Positions 9,399-20,487 of a DNA stretch of 64,000 bases are shown here, in pieces. Each line of letters starts with the position of its first letter. Position 1 is the first letter of the stretch. The DNA comes from Ichthyophis bannanicus. Its lineage: Eukaryota > Chordata > Amphibia > Gymnophiona > Ichthyophiidae. Made by a program: the position numbers and the translations under genes. The notes under the pieces are model-generated. The model made no database searches and was not told the DNA's origin. It saw nothing but the letters and a program-made list of their open reading frames with translations. The stretch covers positions 9,602,501 through 9,666,500 of the forward strand of contig JAWIIG010000025.1 in assembly GCA_033557465.1 (NCBI GenBank), written 5' to 3'.

Positions 9399-10440
9399 TT
9401 GCTCCTCTCCTCTTGCCGGCAGAGGTGGAGGAGGTCGTCTTGGCTTCGCGACGGCCTTCTACCCGCAAATGCTACGCCCTTAAATGGCGTCGCTTTGCAG
9501 TCTGGTGTACCCAACAGTCTCAGGATCCCTTCTCCTGCCCGGTGTCGGTGATCTTACAGTACTTGCTACACCTCTCTAATCTGGGACTTAAGTCCAACTC
9601 CGTCAAAGTTCACCTCAGTGCTCTTTCCGCACATCATGTGCCGGTGGACGGCAGACCTCTCTCCAACGACCCTCTCGTAGCGAGGTTTCTCTCCGAGGTC
9701 TCCTACTACTTAAACCACCTCTGCGCCCGCCAGCGCCTGACTGGGACCTGAATGTGGTTTTTACAGCGGATCACCTGTCCGCCTTTTGAACCTATGGCTA
9801 CCTGCTCTCTCTCTCCGTTTTCTGTCTTGGAAAACGCTGTTCTTGATAGCCCTCTCTTCCGATAGGCGCTTAAGTGACTTACATGCCCTCGTGTCTGATC
9901 CCCCCTACACTCGTTTCTACAAGAATAGGGTAGACCTGCGGACTCACACAAAGATTCTGCCTAAAGAGGTCTCCCCTTATCACGAGAATCAGGATGAGGT
10001 ACTTCCAACCTACTATCAAAGACCACACTCCAGCCGAGCTGAGACGGTCCTCCATACCCTGGACTGTAGAAGGGCGTTGAACTTCTACCTTGACCGTACG
10101 CGGGAGCACCGTAAAGCTGCGCAGCTTTTTTGTGTCCTTTGACCCCAATAAATTGGGGCTCCCGGTCTCCAAGCGTACTCTGTCCATCTGGGTTGCGGAC
10201 TGTATCTCTTGGGCTTATGGGGCAGCCGGACTCGCCTTAGAAAGTCGAGTCACGGCTCATTGCGTTCGGGCAAAGGCCACGTCAGTGGCTTACCTCCGCT
10301 CTGTTCCGCTGGCAGACATCTGCCGGGCCGCTACTTGGTCTTCGAGCCAGACTTTTGCGGTCCATTACTGTCTCGAGAGGGAGTCCCGTAGGGACAGTGC
10401 TTTCGGACAGGCAGTCCTCCGTAATCTCTTTGAGGTCTGA
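9380..10440 (+). pseudogene. DIRS tyrosine recombinase ORF (multiple frameshifts)
   Basis: It overlaps the end of the RT/RNase H ORF. The first part (EEVVLASRRPSTRKCYALKW...VILQYLLHL) is the SAM-like core-binding half in frame 2. The frame changes near 9710 and again near 9815, where FLSWKTLFLIALSSDRRLSDLHAL begins the catalytic half. The C-terminal segment (10090-10440, frame 1) holds the HxxR motif as HCVR (in ESRVTAHCVRAKATS) and the probable nucleophile Tyr in FAVHYCLE. The active-site residues survive although the frame is split at least three times. The enzyme would integrate the circular cDNA. Confidence 0.85.
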
Positions 10441-10576
10441 GCAACTCCTACCCTCCATCCCGGATGTGGGCTACCGGTGGGTGATAATTCAGCGAAGATT
10501 CTTTCCTTCTGTGCTGCTGAGCTAGAGGGAGCTCATTTTTGTGCTTAGGGTCTCCGGTAGCCTTGAGCTTGGGAGT

Positions 10577-10674
10577 CCCATAAGTGAGGACTGACTTCCT
10601 GCTTGGTCCTGGAGACAGCGTAGTTACTCACCTGTAACAGGTGTTCTCCAGGAGCAGCAGGAATCAGTCCTCAC
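10577..10674. repeat. Internal complementary region of DIRS-A1
   Basis: 10577-10615 is the exact reverse complement of the left tip 5152-5190. 10617-10674 is the exact reverse complement of the right tip 10892-10949. The two halves abut with one spacer base (10616), so the region spells the complement of the circle junction between the two ends. This is diagnostic of DIRS elements. Confidence 0.93.
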
Positions 10675-10762
10675 TACCCTCCCTCCTCCCCTTGGAGTTG
10701 CAATCGTCCTGCTTATGTTCGTTTTGCAAATTTTTATGCTGTCCTTTTTAGCTATGTCATCT

Positions 10763-10949
10763 GACTGGCTAAGATGGCACCTTCGGGCGGGAAGACTACC
10801 GCGCATGCGCGCTGCAATTCCCAAAGGCTTTCTTTGAAAGCTGGGGAAAATTGCTCCGCGAGGGCTCCGTCGGCGCCGACGTCACCCATAAGTGAGGACT
10901 GATTCCTGCTGCTCCTGGAGAACACCTGTTACAGGTGAGTAACTACGCT
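10763..10949. repeat. Right inverted terminal repeat of DIRS-A1 with extension
   Basis: Inverted match to 5152-5312, plus an extension 10921-10949 absent from the left end. The extension contains the pair AACACCTGTTACAGGTG and a perfect 5' splice-site consensus CAG|GTGAGT at 10932-10940, pointing outward. Confidence 0.9.
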
Positions 10950-10964
10950 TTATGGTGGATTCAC

Positions 10965-12829
10965 AGTAACATAGTAGATGATGGCAGAGAAAGACACTTG
11001 ACCCTCATCCAATCTGCCCAGTCTATCCATAGTAAGAACATATGATATGCCATACTGGGTCATCAAGGCCAGTATCCTGTTTACAACATTGGCTAGTCCA
11101 AGTCACAAGTACCTGTCAGGTTTCCAAAAGGTATATAGATTCCATGCTGCTTGTCCCATGGTAAGCAGTGGATTTGCCCAGTCCTCTTTAATAATAGTTT
11201 ATGGACTGTTCCTCTTGGAACTCATCCAAAGCTCTTTTAAATCCAGTTACACTAACAACTTAGATTTCATCCTCTGGTAACAAATTCCAGAATTTGAATA
11301 CATGTTGAGTGAAAAAATATTTTCTCCAATTTATTCTTAAATGTGCTACATTGTACCTTCGTTGCAGTGTCCCCTAGTTCTACTTTTTGATGGTGTAAAG
11401 AATTGATCTATGTTTACCCGTTCCACTTCATTCATTATTTTATAGACCTGTCATATCTCCCCTCAGCCATCTCTTTTCCAAGTTGAAAAGCCCTGACCTT
11501 TTTAAGCTTTTCCTCGTAGGGATATCTTTCCATCCCTTTACCAGTTTTGTCGCCCTTCTCTGTATCTTTTCTAATTCTACTATGTCATTTTTAATGCCAG
11601 AATCATACATGATATTCAATGGTGTGATCACACCATGGAACGATATAGTGGCATTATAATAGCCTTCTTTTTATTCTCCATTCCTTTCTTTATGATTCCT
11701 AGCATTATATTTCCTTTATTGACTGCAGTTGTACACTGGGCAGAGAGTTTCAATGTATTATCCACGATGATGCCCAGATCTTTTTCCTGGGTAGTGATTC
11801 CTAATGTGGAACTCTGCATCGTATAACTGTAGTTTGGGTTCTTCTTCCCTGAGTGCATAACTTTGCACTTGTGCATATTAAATGTTATCTATCATTTGGA
11901 TGCCCCGTCTCCCAGTTTTTCAAGGTCCTCTTGCAATTTTTTACAATCATCTTGTGTTTTAACAACTTTGAATAATTTTGTCTCATCTGCAAATTTGATC
12001 ACCTAACTCATTCCCATTTCCAGGTCATTTATAAATATGTTAAAAAATAATGGGCCTAGCACAGATCCCTGGGGTACTCCACTATTCACTTTTCTCCATT
12101 GATAAAATTGGCCATTTAACCAGTTCCTAATCCACAACAGTACATTGCCTCCTATCCCGTGGATTTTTAATTTCCCCAGGAGTTTCTCATGAGGGATTTT
12201 GTCAAAGGCTTTCTGAAAATCCAGATACACTATATCAATCGGTTCACCTTTATCTACCTGTTTATTCACACCTTCAAAAAATATCAGAGATTAGTAAGAT
12301 AAGACTTTCCGTGGCTGAATCCATGTTGGCATTCTGCCATTAAACCATGATTATCTCCATGTTCAGTAATTTTGCCTGGTACTGAAAACGTGACTAGCCT
12401 GGGGGTCCCAGAGAACTGGGTTGAGAACCACTGGTCTGTGATTTTCTGGATCATCCCCCAGAACCCTTTTTGAAAACTGACATTATATTGGTCACTCTCC
12501 AATCTTTGTGTATTACAGATGATTTTAATGATAGGTCACAGATTACTAATTGTAGTTCTGCAATCTCATATTTCAATTCTTTCAGCAACCTGAGATGTAT
12601 ACCATCTGGTCCAGGGGATTTGCTGCTCTTTAGTTTATCAATTAGCTGTTCAAGTATATCTGAAGCAAATCCATGAGGGTTTGACCACTGGATGACCAAG
12701 GGATAAAAAGGACTGCTCAGGGAGGACATAGAAATAGCAGAAAAAAAATTAACAAATTCTTTGTTTTGGACTTTTCTGCAGAAGATGTTGGGATCATATT
12801 CATACTAGAAACCTTTTTTGACAGTGATG
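10965..12829 (-). mobile_element. CR1 LINE fragments (minus strand)
   Basis: 10965-11031 is a short CR1 3'-tail fragment (complement of ...ATCATCTACTATGTTACTG). From 11032 a second copy reads on the minus strand: the 3' UTR end (complement of ...CAGTATGGCATATCATATG), the RT C-terminus ([21 protein letters not shown] at 11440-11631), the palm ([22 protein letters not shown]...[22 protein letters not shown] at 12003-12269) and the upstream RT part (LKSSKSPGPDGIHLRLLKEL at about 12560-12640). Many stops and a half-MITE at 12365-12433 interrupt it. It is a dead, 5'-truncated copy. Beyond about 12730 I recognise nothing until CR1-X begins. Confidence 0.8.
12390..12433. mobile_element. Half of a hAT MITE
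   Basis: The stretch GACTAGCCTGGGGGTCCCAG...GGGTTGAGAACCACTG matches the right half of the MITE at 13434-13620. Only one arm is present, inserted in or recombined into the minus-strand CR1. Confidence 0.55.
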
Positions 12830-13210
12830 ATTTTGTGCAACTAAAGCAAATCACTGTAGATATAACAGAATACCAAATCACCAGGACTGAATGGTATTCA
12901 CTCTCTAGAGGTCTGAAAGAAGTCAAACATGAAAACTACTAACCTGTTACTAGAAATTTGAAATTTATTATTTAAAATGGCCACAGTACCTGAGAACTGG
13001 AGGGTAGCCAAAATTTATTTATTTAGTAGTATAGTATTCCAGTAATATGGAAAACTATAGACTGGGGAGCCTGATGTTGGTGCCAGCTAACATGGTTGAA
13101 GCAAGTCTAAAAACCAAAAGTATTGAACATATACAGTAGACAGACACAGCCTAATGGGAATGAATCAGCATAGGTCAAGCAAAAGCAAGTCTTGTCTTAT
13201 CAATTTATTG

Positions 13211-13402
13211 CAGAGGTTCTCAACCCAGTCCTTGGGACACACAACCCATCAGGTTTTCAGGAATACCACAACGAATATGCATGGGAGAGATTTGCATGCA
13301 CTGCCTTCATTGTATGCAAATCTCTCTCATGCATATTCATTGTGGTTATCCTGAAAAACCTGATTGTCTGTGTGCTCCTGAGAACTGGATTAAGAACACC
13401 CG
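13211..13402. mobile_element. hAT MITE (copy 2)
   Basis: Palindromic 192-bp element with ends CAGAGGTTCTCAACC and the imperfect complement ...GGATTAAGAACACCCG. It is flanked by an imperfect 8-bp duplication (ATTTATTG at 13203-13210, ATTTATTA at 13403-13410). The termini match the hAT/Charlie consensus CAGNGGTTCTCAA. Confidence 0.75.
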
Positions 13403-13433
13403 ATTTATTAGACTATTTTTAGATGGTGTAAAC

Positions 13434-13620
13434 CAGTGGTTCTCAACCCAGTTCTCTGGGACCCCCAGGCCAGTCACGTTTTCAGGATATCCACAGTGAA
13501 TATGCATGAGAGAGATCTGCATGCACTGCTTCCATTGTATGCAGATCTATCTCATGCATATTCATTGTGGAAATCCTGAAAACCTGACTAGCCTGGGGGT
13601 CCCAGGGTTGAAAACCACTG
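13434..13620. mobile_element. hAT MITE (copy 3)
   Basis: Best-preserved copy. It starts CAGTGGTTCTCAACCCAG and ends ...GGGTTGAAAACCACTG, and is self-complementary through a centre near 13525. The 8-bp flanks are GTGTAAAC (13426-13433) and ATGTAAAT (13621-13628), sharing the central TGTAAA. Confidence 0.8.
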
Positions 13621-14048
13621 ATGTAAATATTCAGAAAAATCTGAGCCGATCGATGTAGTGTATGGTGAAATTAGGCCTTACCTGCTAATTTTATTTTCTT
13701 GAGTTCCTCCAGTCCAATCCAGACTTCATGGTTTTGTCCCATCTCCAGCAGATGTAAACTGAGCATTTCAACTTCTGTGATGTCACCACATAAGGGAGTG
13801 AATCCTCCCTCCAGGATTCTTTCCAAGTAGAATAAATCAACAACCAGAGAAACATCAATAAGTCCTCCCCAAACTATCTACAAATGCACACCCTTAAAGC
13901 TGGTAGCACAAGGCATGTCCTCTGGGATACACTTAGCCAATGTCTCTTAACAACCTCCCTGGAGGGCAACACACAAAGACCCAGCACGCTTGCAAACCTA
14001 GACAATTCCTGCTGGGCCTCGCAAAAGCTGAATGAACGGGCGGGTTCT

Positions 14049-14144
14049 GGATTGGACTGGAGTGGATGGACTCAAAGAAAGAAAATTAGCAGGTAAGGCC
14101 TAATTTTACCTTCCATAGTATCCCTCCAATCCAGTCCAGACTCC
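14049..14144. repeat. Internal complementary region of DIRS-B2
   Basis: 14049-14110 (ending AGGCCTAATTTTACC) is the reverse complement of the 13664 end. The following 14111-14144 (TTCCATAGTATCCCTCCAAT...) is the complement of the 25081 end. The two halves abut exactly, as in DIRS-A1. Confidence 0.85.
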
Positions 14145-14149
14145 AGTAC

Positions 14150-14655
14150 TTAAGCATGGGAGGAACCAGTAATCCCAGCCCACACCAACTGTTTCCCAAA
14201 ACACACATCTTGCTGCACCTGTAATCCAAATGGTAATGCCGCGCAAAGGAATGGTGCGACAACCAAGTGGCTGCCTGACAAATATCAGCTGGTGGAACCA
14301 GAATGACTTCCACACAGGATGCAGCCTGGCTCGAGTGAAATGTGCTTACAGACCGGCCGATAGAGGCTCCCTGCGCAACAAGCAGGCAGATGCAATCGCT
14401 TCCTTGAGACAACGAGAAATGGGCCTTCAAGGCGGCCTCCCCCTACTGCGGCCCACCAAAGTGGACAAACAACTGTTCCGATTTCCTGAAAGACTTGGTG
14501 TGTTTGAGCGCACGCAAGTGCTGATCATCTGAACCAGCAAAGGTTGGAAGTACCACTGCCTGAATCACATGGAATGCCAACACCACCTTGGGCAGAAAGG
14601 ACGGAACTGTACACAAAGTGACTTTTTCTCTTGACAGAAGCATGAGACCAGAGTG
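14150..14655 (-). pseudogene. DIRS-B2 tyrosine recombinase, C-terminal half
   Basis: Minus-strand translation gives SFLPKVVLAFHVIQ (about 14560-14600), SEQLFVHFGGPQ (about 14450-14480), then PADICQAATWLSHHSFARHYHLD (about 14225-14300) with the probable nucleophile Tyr in HYHLD. Two frames are needed. The N-terminal half lies beyond the L2 nest at 20488-20846. Confidence 0.75.
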
Positions 14656-16658
14656 AACACAGTACTGCTGATCAGCCATTCACCAGCTCTCTCGCATTGT
14701 GAATGTCAGTTCTGCTCTAACTTTCTGTGGGGCTCTTTAAATCACAGCAGCTGTTTTTAAATTGAAGCTTCAGCACGAGACCGCAGTGAACACAGTACTG
14801 TTCAACAGTCATTCACCTGCTCTCTCACAGCTTAAACGTCAGCATCATTTGGCATGCCCACGCCTGGCAGGCCCACGCCAAAGGACCCTTTGGCATGGAG
14901 CTTTGGCATAGCAGATCAGTAACTAGCACTGTTTACCTTTCCCCCTACCTTGACCTGCACCATGCTTGCTTGCAGCCGGATCAACTCCCTCTACCTATGA
15001 GTTACATACCTATACACAGGTTGCCATGGCCTTCTGCCCCTCCCAGTCCTCCTCACACCTGCATGGTTCACAATCCTGCCTATTGTCCCATTACCGTCCG
15101 TCAGGAGTCTCCTTCCATAATTTAACCGTCATTAGCAAGCTCTGGTGCTCTCTCCTGCGGCTTGCTAAATTGCAGGTGGGGGTGTTGCTATCATCTATCG
15201 GTCCACTCTTGTTATCTCTGAAACCTGCCCCGGCTCTTCACTACCCGGAAGCTTTATTCCTAACTCTAGAAACGCAGCCTCAGACTCACTTCCTCCTACT
15301 TTATTCTCCCCCCCCCCCTCCTTATCCGCTTCTCTTTGAGAGTCCCTCCTGCTTACAATCTCCGAGGCCTCTACTCTCTATCCTAACTTATACATTCTTG
15401 GTCACTTCAACATACATATAGACTATAGATTTCGGGATAGGTCCTTTCATGCCCATCTTTTCAATATTCACCTTATCCAGTACATTGGTTTCCCCACTGT
15501 TTGTGCTGGCCACACCATTGATTTAGTCATTTTCACCCAAAACCCTCCCTCACAGTTGCATCACCCTTCTGCTCTTCCCCTCCCTTGGACAAACCATTTC
15601 CTCATTCTTTTTGCTTTTCTTCTTCCTCCTTCCCCTCCCTCTGGTATTCTCATCACCCATGATCCCCCTCCCTTGCTCTTCCGTAGACTCCCTAAAGATA
15701 CTATCTCAATCTTTCCACTGGCAGAGGTCATTTTTCCTACCTTTTTTCAGAGTTGTCCCATTGATGTACAGACTCATCTCTGGAATTCCCTTCTTCTTTC
15801 TGCTCTTGATCAGGTAGTCCCGCTCCGGCTCTTTAAACCCAAGCAACGCTCTCACCAACTCTGGTTTCACCATGGTCTTAGACTTGCACGCACTCAGCTT
15901 TGTAGAGCTGAACGTCATTGGAGATGCACTAAGTCCCTATCCGCTCTTCACTCATTTCATCAGGCTCATTGCTTCTATCATCACTTGATTACTGCTGCTA
16001 AGAGAGATTACTTTTCCTCTCTCATCGCCCACTCATCACCTTAACCCCAACAGCTTCATGCCATTCTTTCCTTGTTGGCAGTATCCCCTTCACAGTCTTC
16101 CCCTGAAGGCACTTTCCCTACTTCATTGCAAATGGCCACCTTCTTTCATGATAAAATTTTCACCCTCCAACTCGGTCTTCTTCCTTCTTCCCCTACCCAG
16201 CCATTGCCTGCTACCCCCTCCTCCCCCACTTTTGCTTCATCTCCGTCACTTCACCCGACACTTATATGGAAGGCTTTTAATCCCGTTTCTCACACTGCTT
16301 TGTCAAAGGCCCTGACAATCATACATAAGACAATGTGCAACCACGATTCCCTTCCGTCATCTTGGCTATTAGAAAATTCTTTAGCCCTCAAACCTATTAT
16401 TCTTTCTCTCATTAATTCTAGTCTCATCTCGAGTGTTTTCCTTTCCATCTGGAAGAAAGCCTTAAATCACCCAATATTGGAAAAAAAACCTTCTCGGATA
16501 AAGCAGTCCCCTCGAATTACAGGCCAGTTTTTAATTTACCATTCCTATCTAAATTTCTTGAGAAGCTGGTTTCCCAACGACTGAACGCTCACCTCAAATC
16601 TATTAATACACTCCATCCCCGCCAAATAGGGTTCTGTTCTGGTCATTCCACCAACAAA
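14640..16658 (+). mobile_element. L2-like LINE (L2-A), 5' segment with repeated 5' UTR units
   Basis: Two related units, each with GTGAACACAGTACTG (about 14651 and 14784), lie about 133 bp apart and look like tandem 5' UTR monomers. Downstream are degraded endonuclease-like sequence (about 14960-15560) and an RT N-terminal region at 15556-16044 (ARTQLCRAERHWRC then HHLITAAKRDYFSSLI, the AK..YF segment that precedes LINE RT). RT finger sequence follows to about 16650. It resumes at 19142. Clade assignment to L2/Rex1-like is by general pattern only. The insertion splits the DIRS-B2 recombinase. Confidence 0.65.
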
Positions 16659-16898
16659 TCCGGACACTGCGCCATATGAGACAGCTTCTAAAGCCGAATG
16701 ACTTTTGAACAGTCTATCAAGCGCTAGTAATGCCTCATTTTGACTACGCTAACTCCATACTGCACGGTCTTCCTAAGAGCTCGCTAAACCCCTTGCAGCT
16801 TGCGATAAACACTGCAGCCAGAATACTTCATGGAGCATCTAGGAAGGATCATATCACCCCAGTGCTAAAACACCTGCACTGGCTCCCTGTCCAATGCA
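16659..16898 (+). mobile_element. Second L2-like LINE (L2-B), first segment
   Basis: Encodes VMPHFDYANSILHGLPKSSLNPLQLAINTAARIL...LKHLHWLPVQCRI (about 16727-16897), the LINE C-terminal region with the LHWLPV motif. The next codons are found only after the CR1-Y insertion, at 18350. Confidence 0.75.
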
Positions 16899-18349
16899 GG
16901 ATTTCAATGCCTCGTTGGAGTCGGGAGTGGTGCCAAAGGACTGGAGAGAGGCTCATGTGGTGCCTTTACACAAAAGCGGAAGTAAGGATGTGGTTGAAAA
17001 CTACAGGCCGGTTAGTTTAACTTCGGTGGTGAGTAAATTATTGGAAACGCTGCTGAAAGAGAAAATAGTGAGGTTTCTGGAGTCCAGCGGATTACAGGAT
17101 CCGAGGCAGCATGGATTCACCAGAGGCAGGTCTTGTCAGACAAATCTGATTGATTTCTTTGACTGGGTAACCAGGGAGTTGGACCGAGGGAGAGCTCTAG
17201 ATGTGGTGTATTTAGATTTCAGTAAAGCCTTTGACACTGTTCCTCACAGGCGACTTATAAACAAACTGAGCACCCTAGGGATGGACCCTAAAGTTACTGC
17301 TTGGGTTCGAAATTGATTGGGTGGGAGGTGACAAAGAGTACAAGTAAATGGAGCTCACTCTGAGGAGAAGGATGTTACCAGTGGTGTGCCCCAGGGATCT
17401 GTCCTTGGTCCGATTCTTTTGTTAGTGATATAGCGGAAGGGCTGTCGGGTAAGGTTTGCCTCTTTGCAGATGATACCAAAATCTGCAGTAGAGTAGACAT
17501 CCAGGAAGGTGTAGATAACATGAGGAGGGATCTAGCTAAGCTTGAAGAATGGTCTAGAATTTGGCAGCTGGGATTTAATGTTAAAAAATGTAAGGTCATG
17601 TATTTGGGCTGCAGCAATTCAAGGGAGCAATACAGTATAGGAGGTGAAGTACTTTTGTCCACTAAAGAAGAGCAGGACCTAGGCGTGGTTGTGTCTGATG
17701 ATCTTAAAGTAGCTAAACAGGTAGAAAAGGCGATGGCAAAAGCTAGAAGGATGCTTGGGTGCATACGGAGAGGAATGGCTAGCAGAAAAAAGGAGGTGAT
17801 AATGCCTCTGTATAAGTCTTTGGTGCGACCTCATTTGGAGTATGGTGTGCAATTCTGGAGACCGCACCTTCAAAAGGATGTGAACAGGATGGAGTCGGTG
17901 CAGAGGGTGGCTACTAAAATGATTAGTGGGCTTCATCATAAAGCATATGAGGACAGACGTAAGGATCTTAATATGTACAGCTTAGAGGAAAGGCGGGATA
18001 GAGGTGATATGATTGAGATGTTTAAATACCTCCGTGGCATAAATGTTCATGGAGAGAGCCTCTTTCAATTGAAAGCAAGTTCTGCTACGAGGGGACATGG
18101 GATGAGGGTGAAGGGAGAGAGATTCAGGAGTGATATGCGGAAATATTTCTTTACGGAAAGAGTAGTGGATCCATGGAATAGTCTCCCAGTGGAGGTGGTA
18201 GAGATGAGGACAGTAACTGAATTCAAAAAAGCATGGGACCAACACAGAGGATCTCTAAAGGTAAAAAGTGGACTGTTGTAGTTGTTGTTATGGAAGGACA
18301 GACTAGATAGGCCATGTGGTCTTTTTCTGTCATCATGTTTCTATGTTCC
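16899..18349 (+). mobile_element. CR1 LINE, 5'-truncated (CR1-Y)
   Basis: The insertion begins in RT: SGVVPKDWREAHVVPLHKSG, ENYRPVSLTSVVSKLLE, VVYLDFSKAFDTVPHRRLI (to 17316). A stop and a short deletion near 17317-17420 remove part of the PQGSVLGP region. The catalytic block CLFADDTKIC (about 17458-17490) is intact. 17520-18281 is an open frame of about 253 codons (GVVVSDDLKVAKQ, PLYKSLVRPHLEYGVQFW, FFTERVVDPWNSLPVEVV). The 3' tail ends in the CR1-like TGTTTCTATGTTCC (18336-18349). It interrupts L2-B. Confidence 0.88.
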
Positions 18350-19141
18350 TTTAAGATCCTAACAATGACCTTTAAGGCTATCTACAAATGCACGTCCATC
18401 TCCCTCTCCGACCTCATCAACCCCACCCCCCAACAGGATGAGAAGATCAGCAGCCACTAACACTCTACTTTTCCCGAAAGCACTTACCAAATGCTCCAAA
18501 TACACGCGTAACCGCGCCTTTGCACTCTATGCACCTTCCTGCTGGAATGCCCTGCCACCAGACATCCGTGCCATCAACAACCTCCCCCAGTTTCGAAAAG
18601 CACTGAAGCACCATCTGTTTCTTCAGTACTTTATCAATTCAGATGACTCCACAAAACCATCCATACCACTTGCCCAAACCAGCACCCCCAGAGCACCCAC
18701 CTCACACCCCATTCAGATCAACTAGCCTAACCTTACTCCGTAGCCTAACCCTATTCCGTAGCCATCCCTGTGATATATGACACGAACCTATGTAACAATG
18801 ATATGCTCTTACTTTGCAATATGTAATTAGAATGTATCTAGTCATGTGTTACCTAATTCTGATATCTGAAATAAACCTATATAATGATGCGTTGTCCCCA
18901 CTATGCGACTCGCACCTAGATTGTATATAATCATGTTGTTGCTTAACTTGTAAATAGTGCCGGGCTGCAATTACGATCTTGGCCGACGATTGTATATAGT
19001 TCGCATGTTATCACTGTTAAATGCCCCGTTTATTGTAAGCTCATTGTAGACCTTCTACACTGAACGATTTTGTTACTTGTGAACCGCACTGATGAGAAAT
19101 AGCGCGGTATAGAAAAAACATTAAATAAATAAATAAATAAA
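18350..19141 (+). mobile_element. L2-B, 3' segment and tail
   Basis: Continues L2-B with FKAIYKCTSISLSDLI, then a 95-codon open frame (18438-18725, SKYTRNRAFALYAPSCWNALPPDIRAI...FRKALKHHLF), a typical L2-like C-terminus. The 3' UTR ends GAGAAATAGCGCGGTATAGA followed by (TAAA)n at 19116-19141. Confidence 0.8.
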
Positions 19142-20487
19142 ATTATTTCTTTGCTCAGTGAGGTTCACCAGTCTCTCAACCATACTAATGTCACAATCGC
19201 TGTCTCTCTTGATCTATCTGCAGCTGTTGATCTTGTCAATCATGATTTTCTTCTCTCATATCTACATTCTATTGGTCTCTGGGAATGAGTTCTCGATTAG
19301 GTCAGGTCTTTTCTCTCACAACGCTCCTTCAGGGTTACTATGGATAATTCTGTCTCCCCCTCCTACCCTCTTCTCTGTGGTGTCCCTCAGGGCCCCATAT
19401 TAGCCCCCCTTTCTCTTCAACATCTTTATTACACCTCTGGCTTTTCTTATCCAAGAATCTGGCATTTCATTTTACCTATGTGCCGATGATATTCTTTTTC
19501 TTCACCATACCAATCTTTACTCTCCGGACCTTTTGCCTTTGAACTCCTGCCTTTCTCATGTGGCCACCTGGTTATCCTCAAACTGTCTTGTTCTTCATCC
19601 TTCATAAACTGCTACCTGGCTCACAGGTTCTACCTCATCACCGTCTGTTGAACCCTCCCTCGCAGGGGTTCCAATTCAGCTCACCTCCTCTTTCTATTAC
19701 CTTGAGGTCATCCTCGACTCTGCACTTTCATTTCATGAACATCTCATCCAGATTACCCAATGCTCCCTCTACTCTCTCCGCCGTATCAGGGCTGTCAGAT
19801 CTCTTCAATTTGTCCCAGCTCTTATCACCCTTGTGGTCTCCCTCGTCTTGTCTCACATTGATTATTGTAATTCAGCACTTGCCAGTCTCCCTCAATATTC
19901 CCTGAAATGGCTTCAACTTATACAGAATACTGCAGCCAGACTCATCTTTCATGCCTTTTGTTACAATCATATAACTCCTTTACTCATACATCTTCACTGG
20001 CTTCCCATATCATTTTGCATTCATTATAAGATTCTTATTCAGGTTCACAAGTCTCTTCATACCGGCTTCCCTCAGTATCTCTCATCACTCCTCATCCTCA
20101 GTGAACCTCCATGCTCTCTCCGATCTATACACTTGAATCGTCTCTTCATACCTTCCCCCTCACAGGCATATCTTGATTTAACACGTCACTCTGCCTTTTA
20201 TTTTCTTGGTCTCATGCTTTGGAACAACCTCCCTCCTTCCCTTAGGCTAGAACTCTCACTTCGTAAGTTCAAAGCCCAACTCAAGACACACTTATTTAGT
20301 TTTGCCTATGACATTGAATTATCCCCTAATCCACCTGGCTACTGATTTTCCTCCATGTTCCTTTGCAGTCCTTTTCTGTGAGCTTTCCTGTCTAACCAAT
20401 GAGTTTTCTCATTTATTGTTGTTTTTATTGTTAACCACTCTGCTGTCCCCACTTAGGGTGGTATATCAAGTTCTAATAAATGAAATG
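19142..20487 (+). mobile_element. L2-A, 3' segment
   Basis: L2-A resumes in RT with DLSAAFDLVNHDFLL (about 19215-19260). The polymerase box (YADD-like CADDILFLHHTN) is near 19480, followed by SLVLSHIDYCNSALASLPQYSLKWLQLIQNTAARLIF...LHWLPI (19833-20020) and WNNLPPSLRLELSLRKFKAQLKTHLF (about 20220-20300). The tail GGTGGTATATCAAGTTCTAATAAATG ends near 20487. Frame breaks are frequent. Confidence 0.75.

Larger units (their letters stand above)
5152..10949 (+). mobile_element. DIRS retrotransposon, family A, structurally complete (A1)
   Basis: A 5.8-kb element with every structural hallmark of DIRS elements: inverted terminal repeats (5152-5312 and 10763-10949), a gag-like ORF, an RT/RNase H/methyltransferase-like ORF, an overlapping tyrosine-recombinase ORF, and an internal complementary region (10577-10674) made of the complement of the left end next to the complement of the right end. 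The right repeat runs about 30 nt beyond the left one, as in DIRS-1 of Dictyostelium. No target duplication is visible beyond one shared T, as expected for recombinase integration. Frameshifts in RT and recombinase make this copy non-autonomous. Unlike its AT-rich flanks it is GC- and CpG-rich. Confidence 0.92.
12830..13663 (+). mobile_element. CR1-X LINE, first segment (split by two MITEs)
   Basis: Plus-strand translation gives KSPGLNGIHSLEVLKE (about 12875-12920), ENYRLGSLMLVPAN (about 13050-13090) and KSKSCLINL (about 13180-13210), i.e. CR1 RT before the palm. After two MITEs it resumes at 13629-13663 with SEPIDVVY, the start of the conserved V(V/I)YLDF motif. The next base is the DIRS-B2 terminus; the motif continues as LDFLKAFDKDPHEE at 25082. 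The later segments are 25082-25424 and 29551-29870. Confidence 0.75.
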
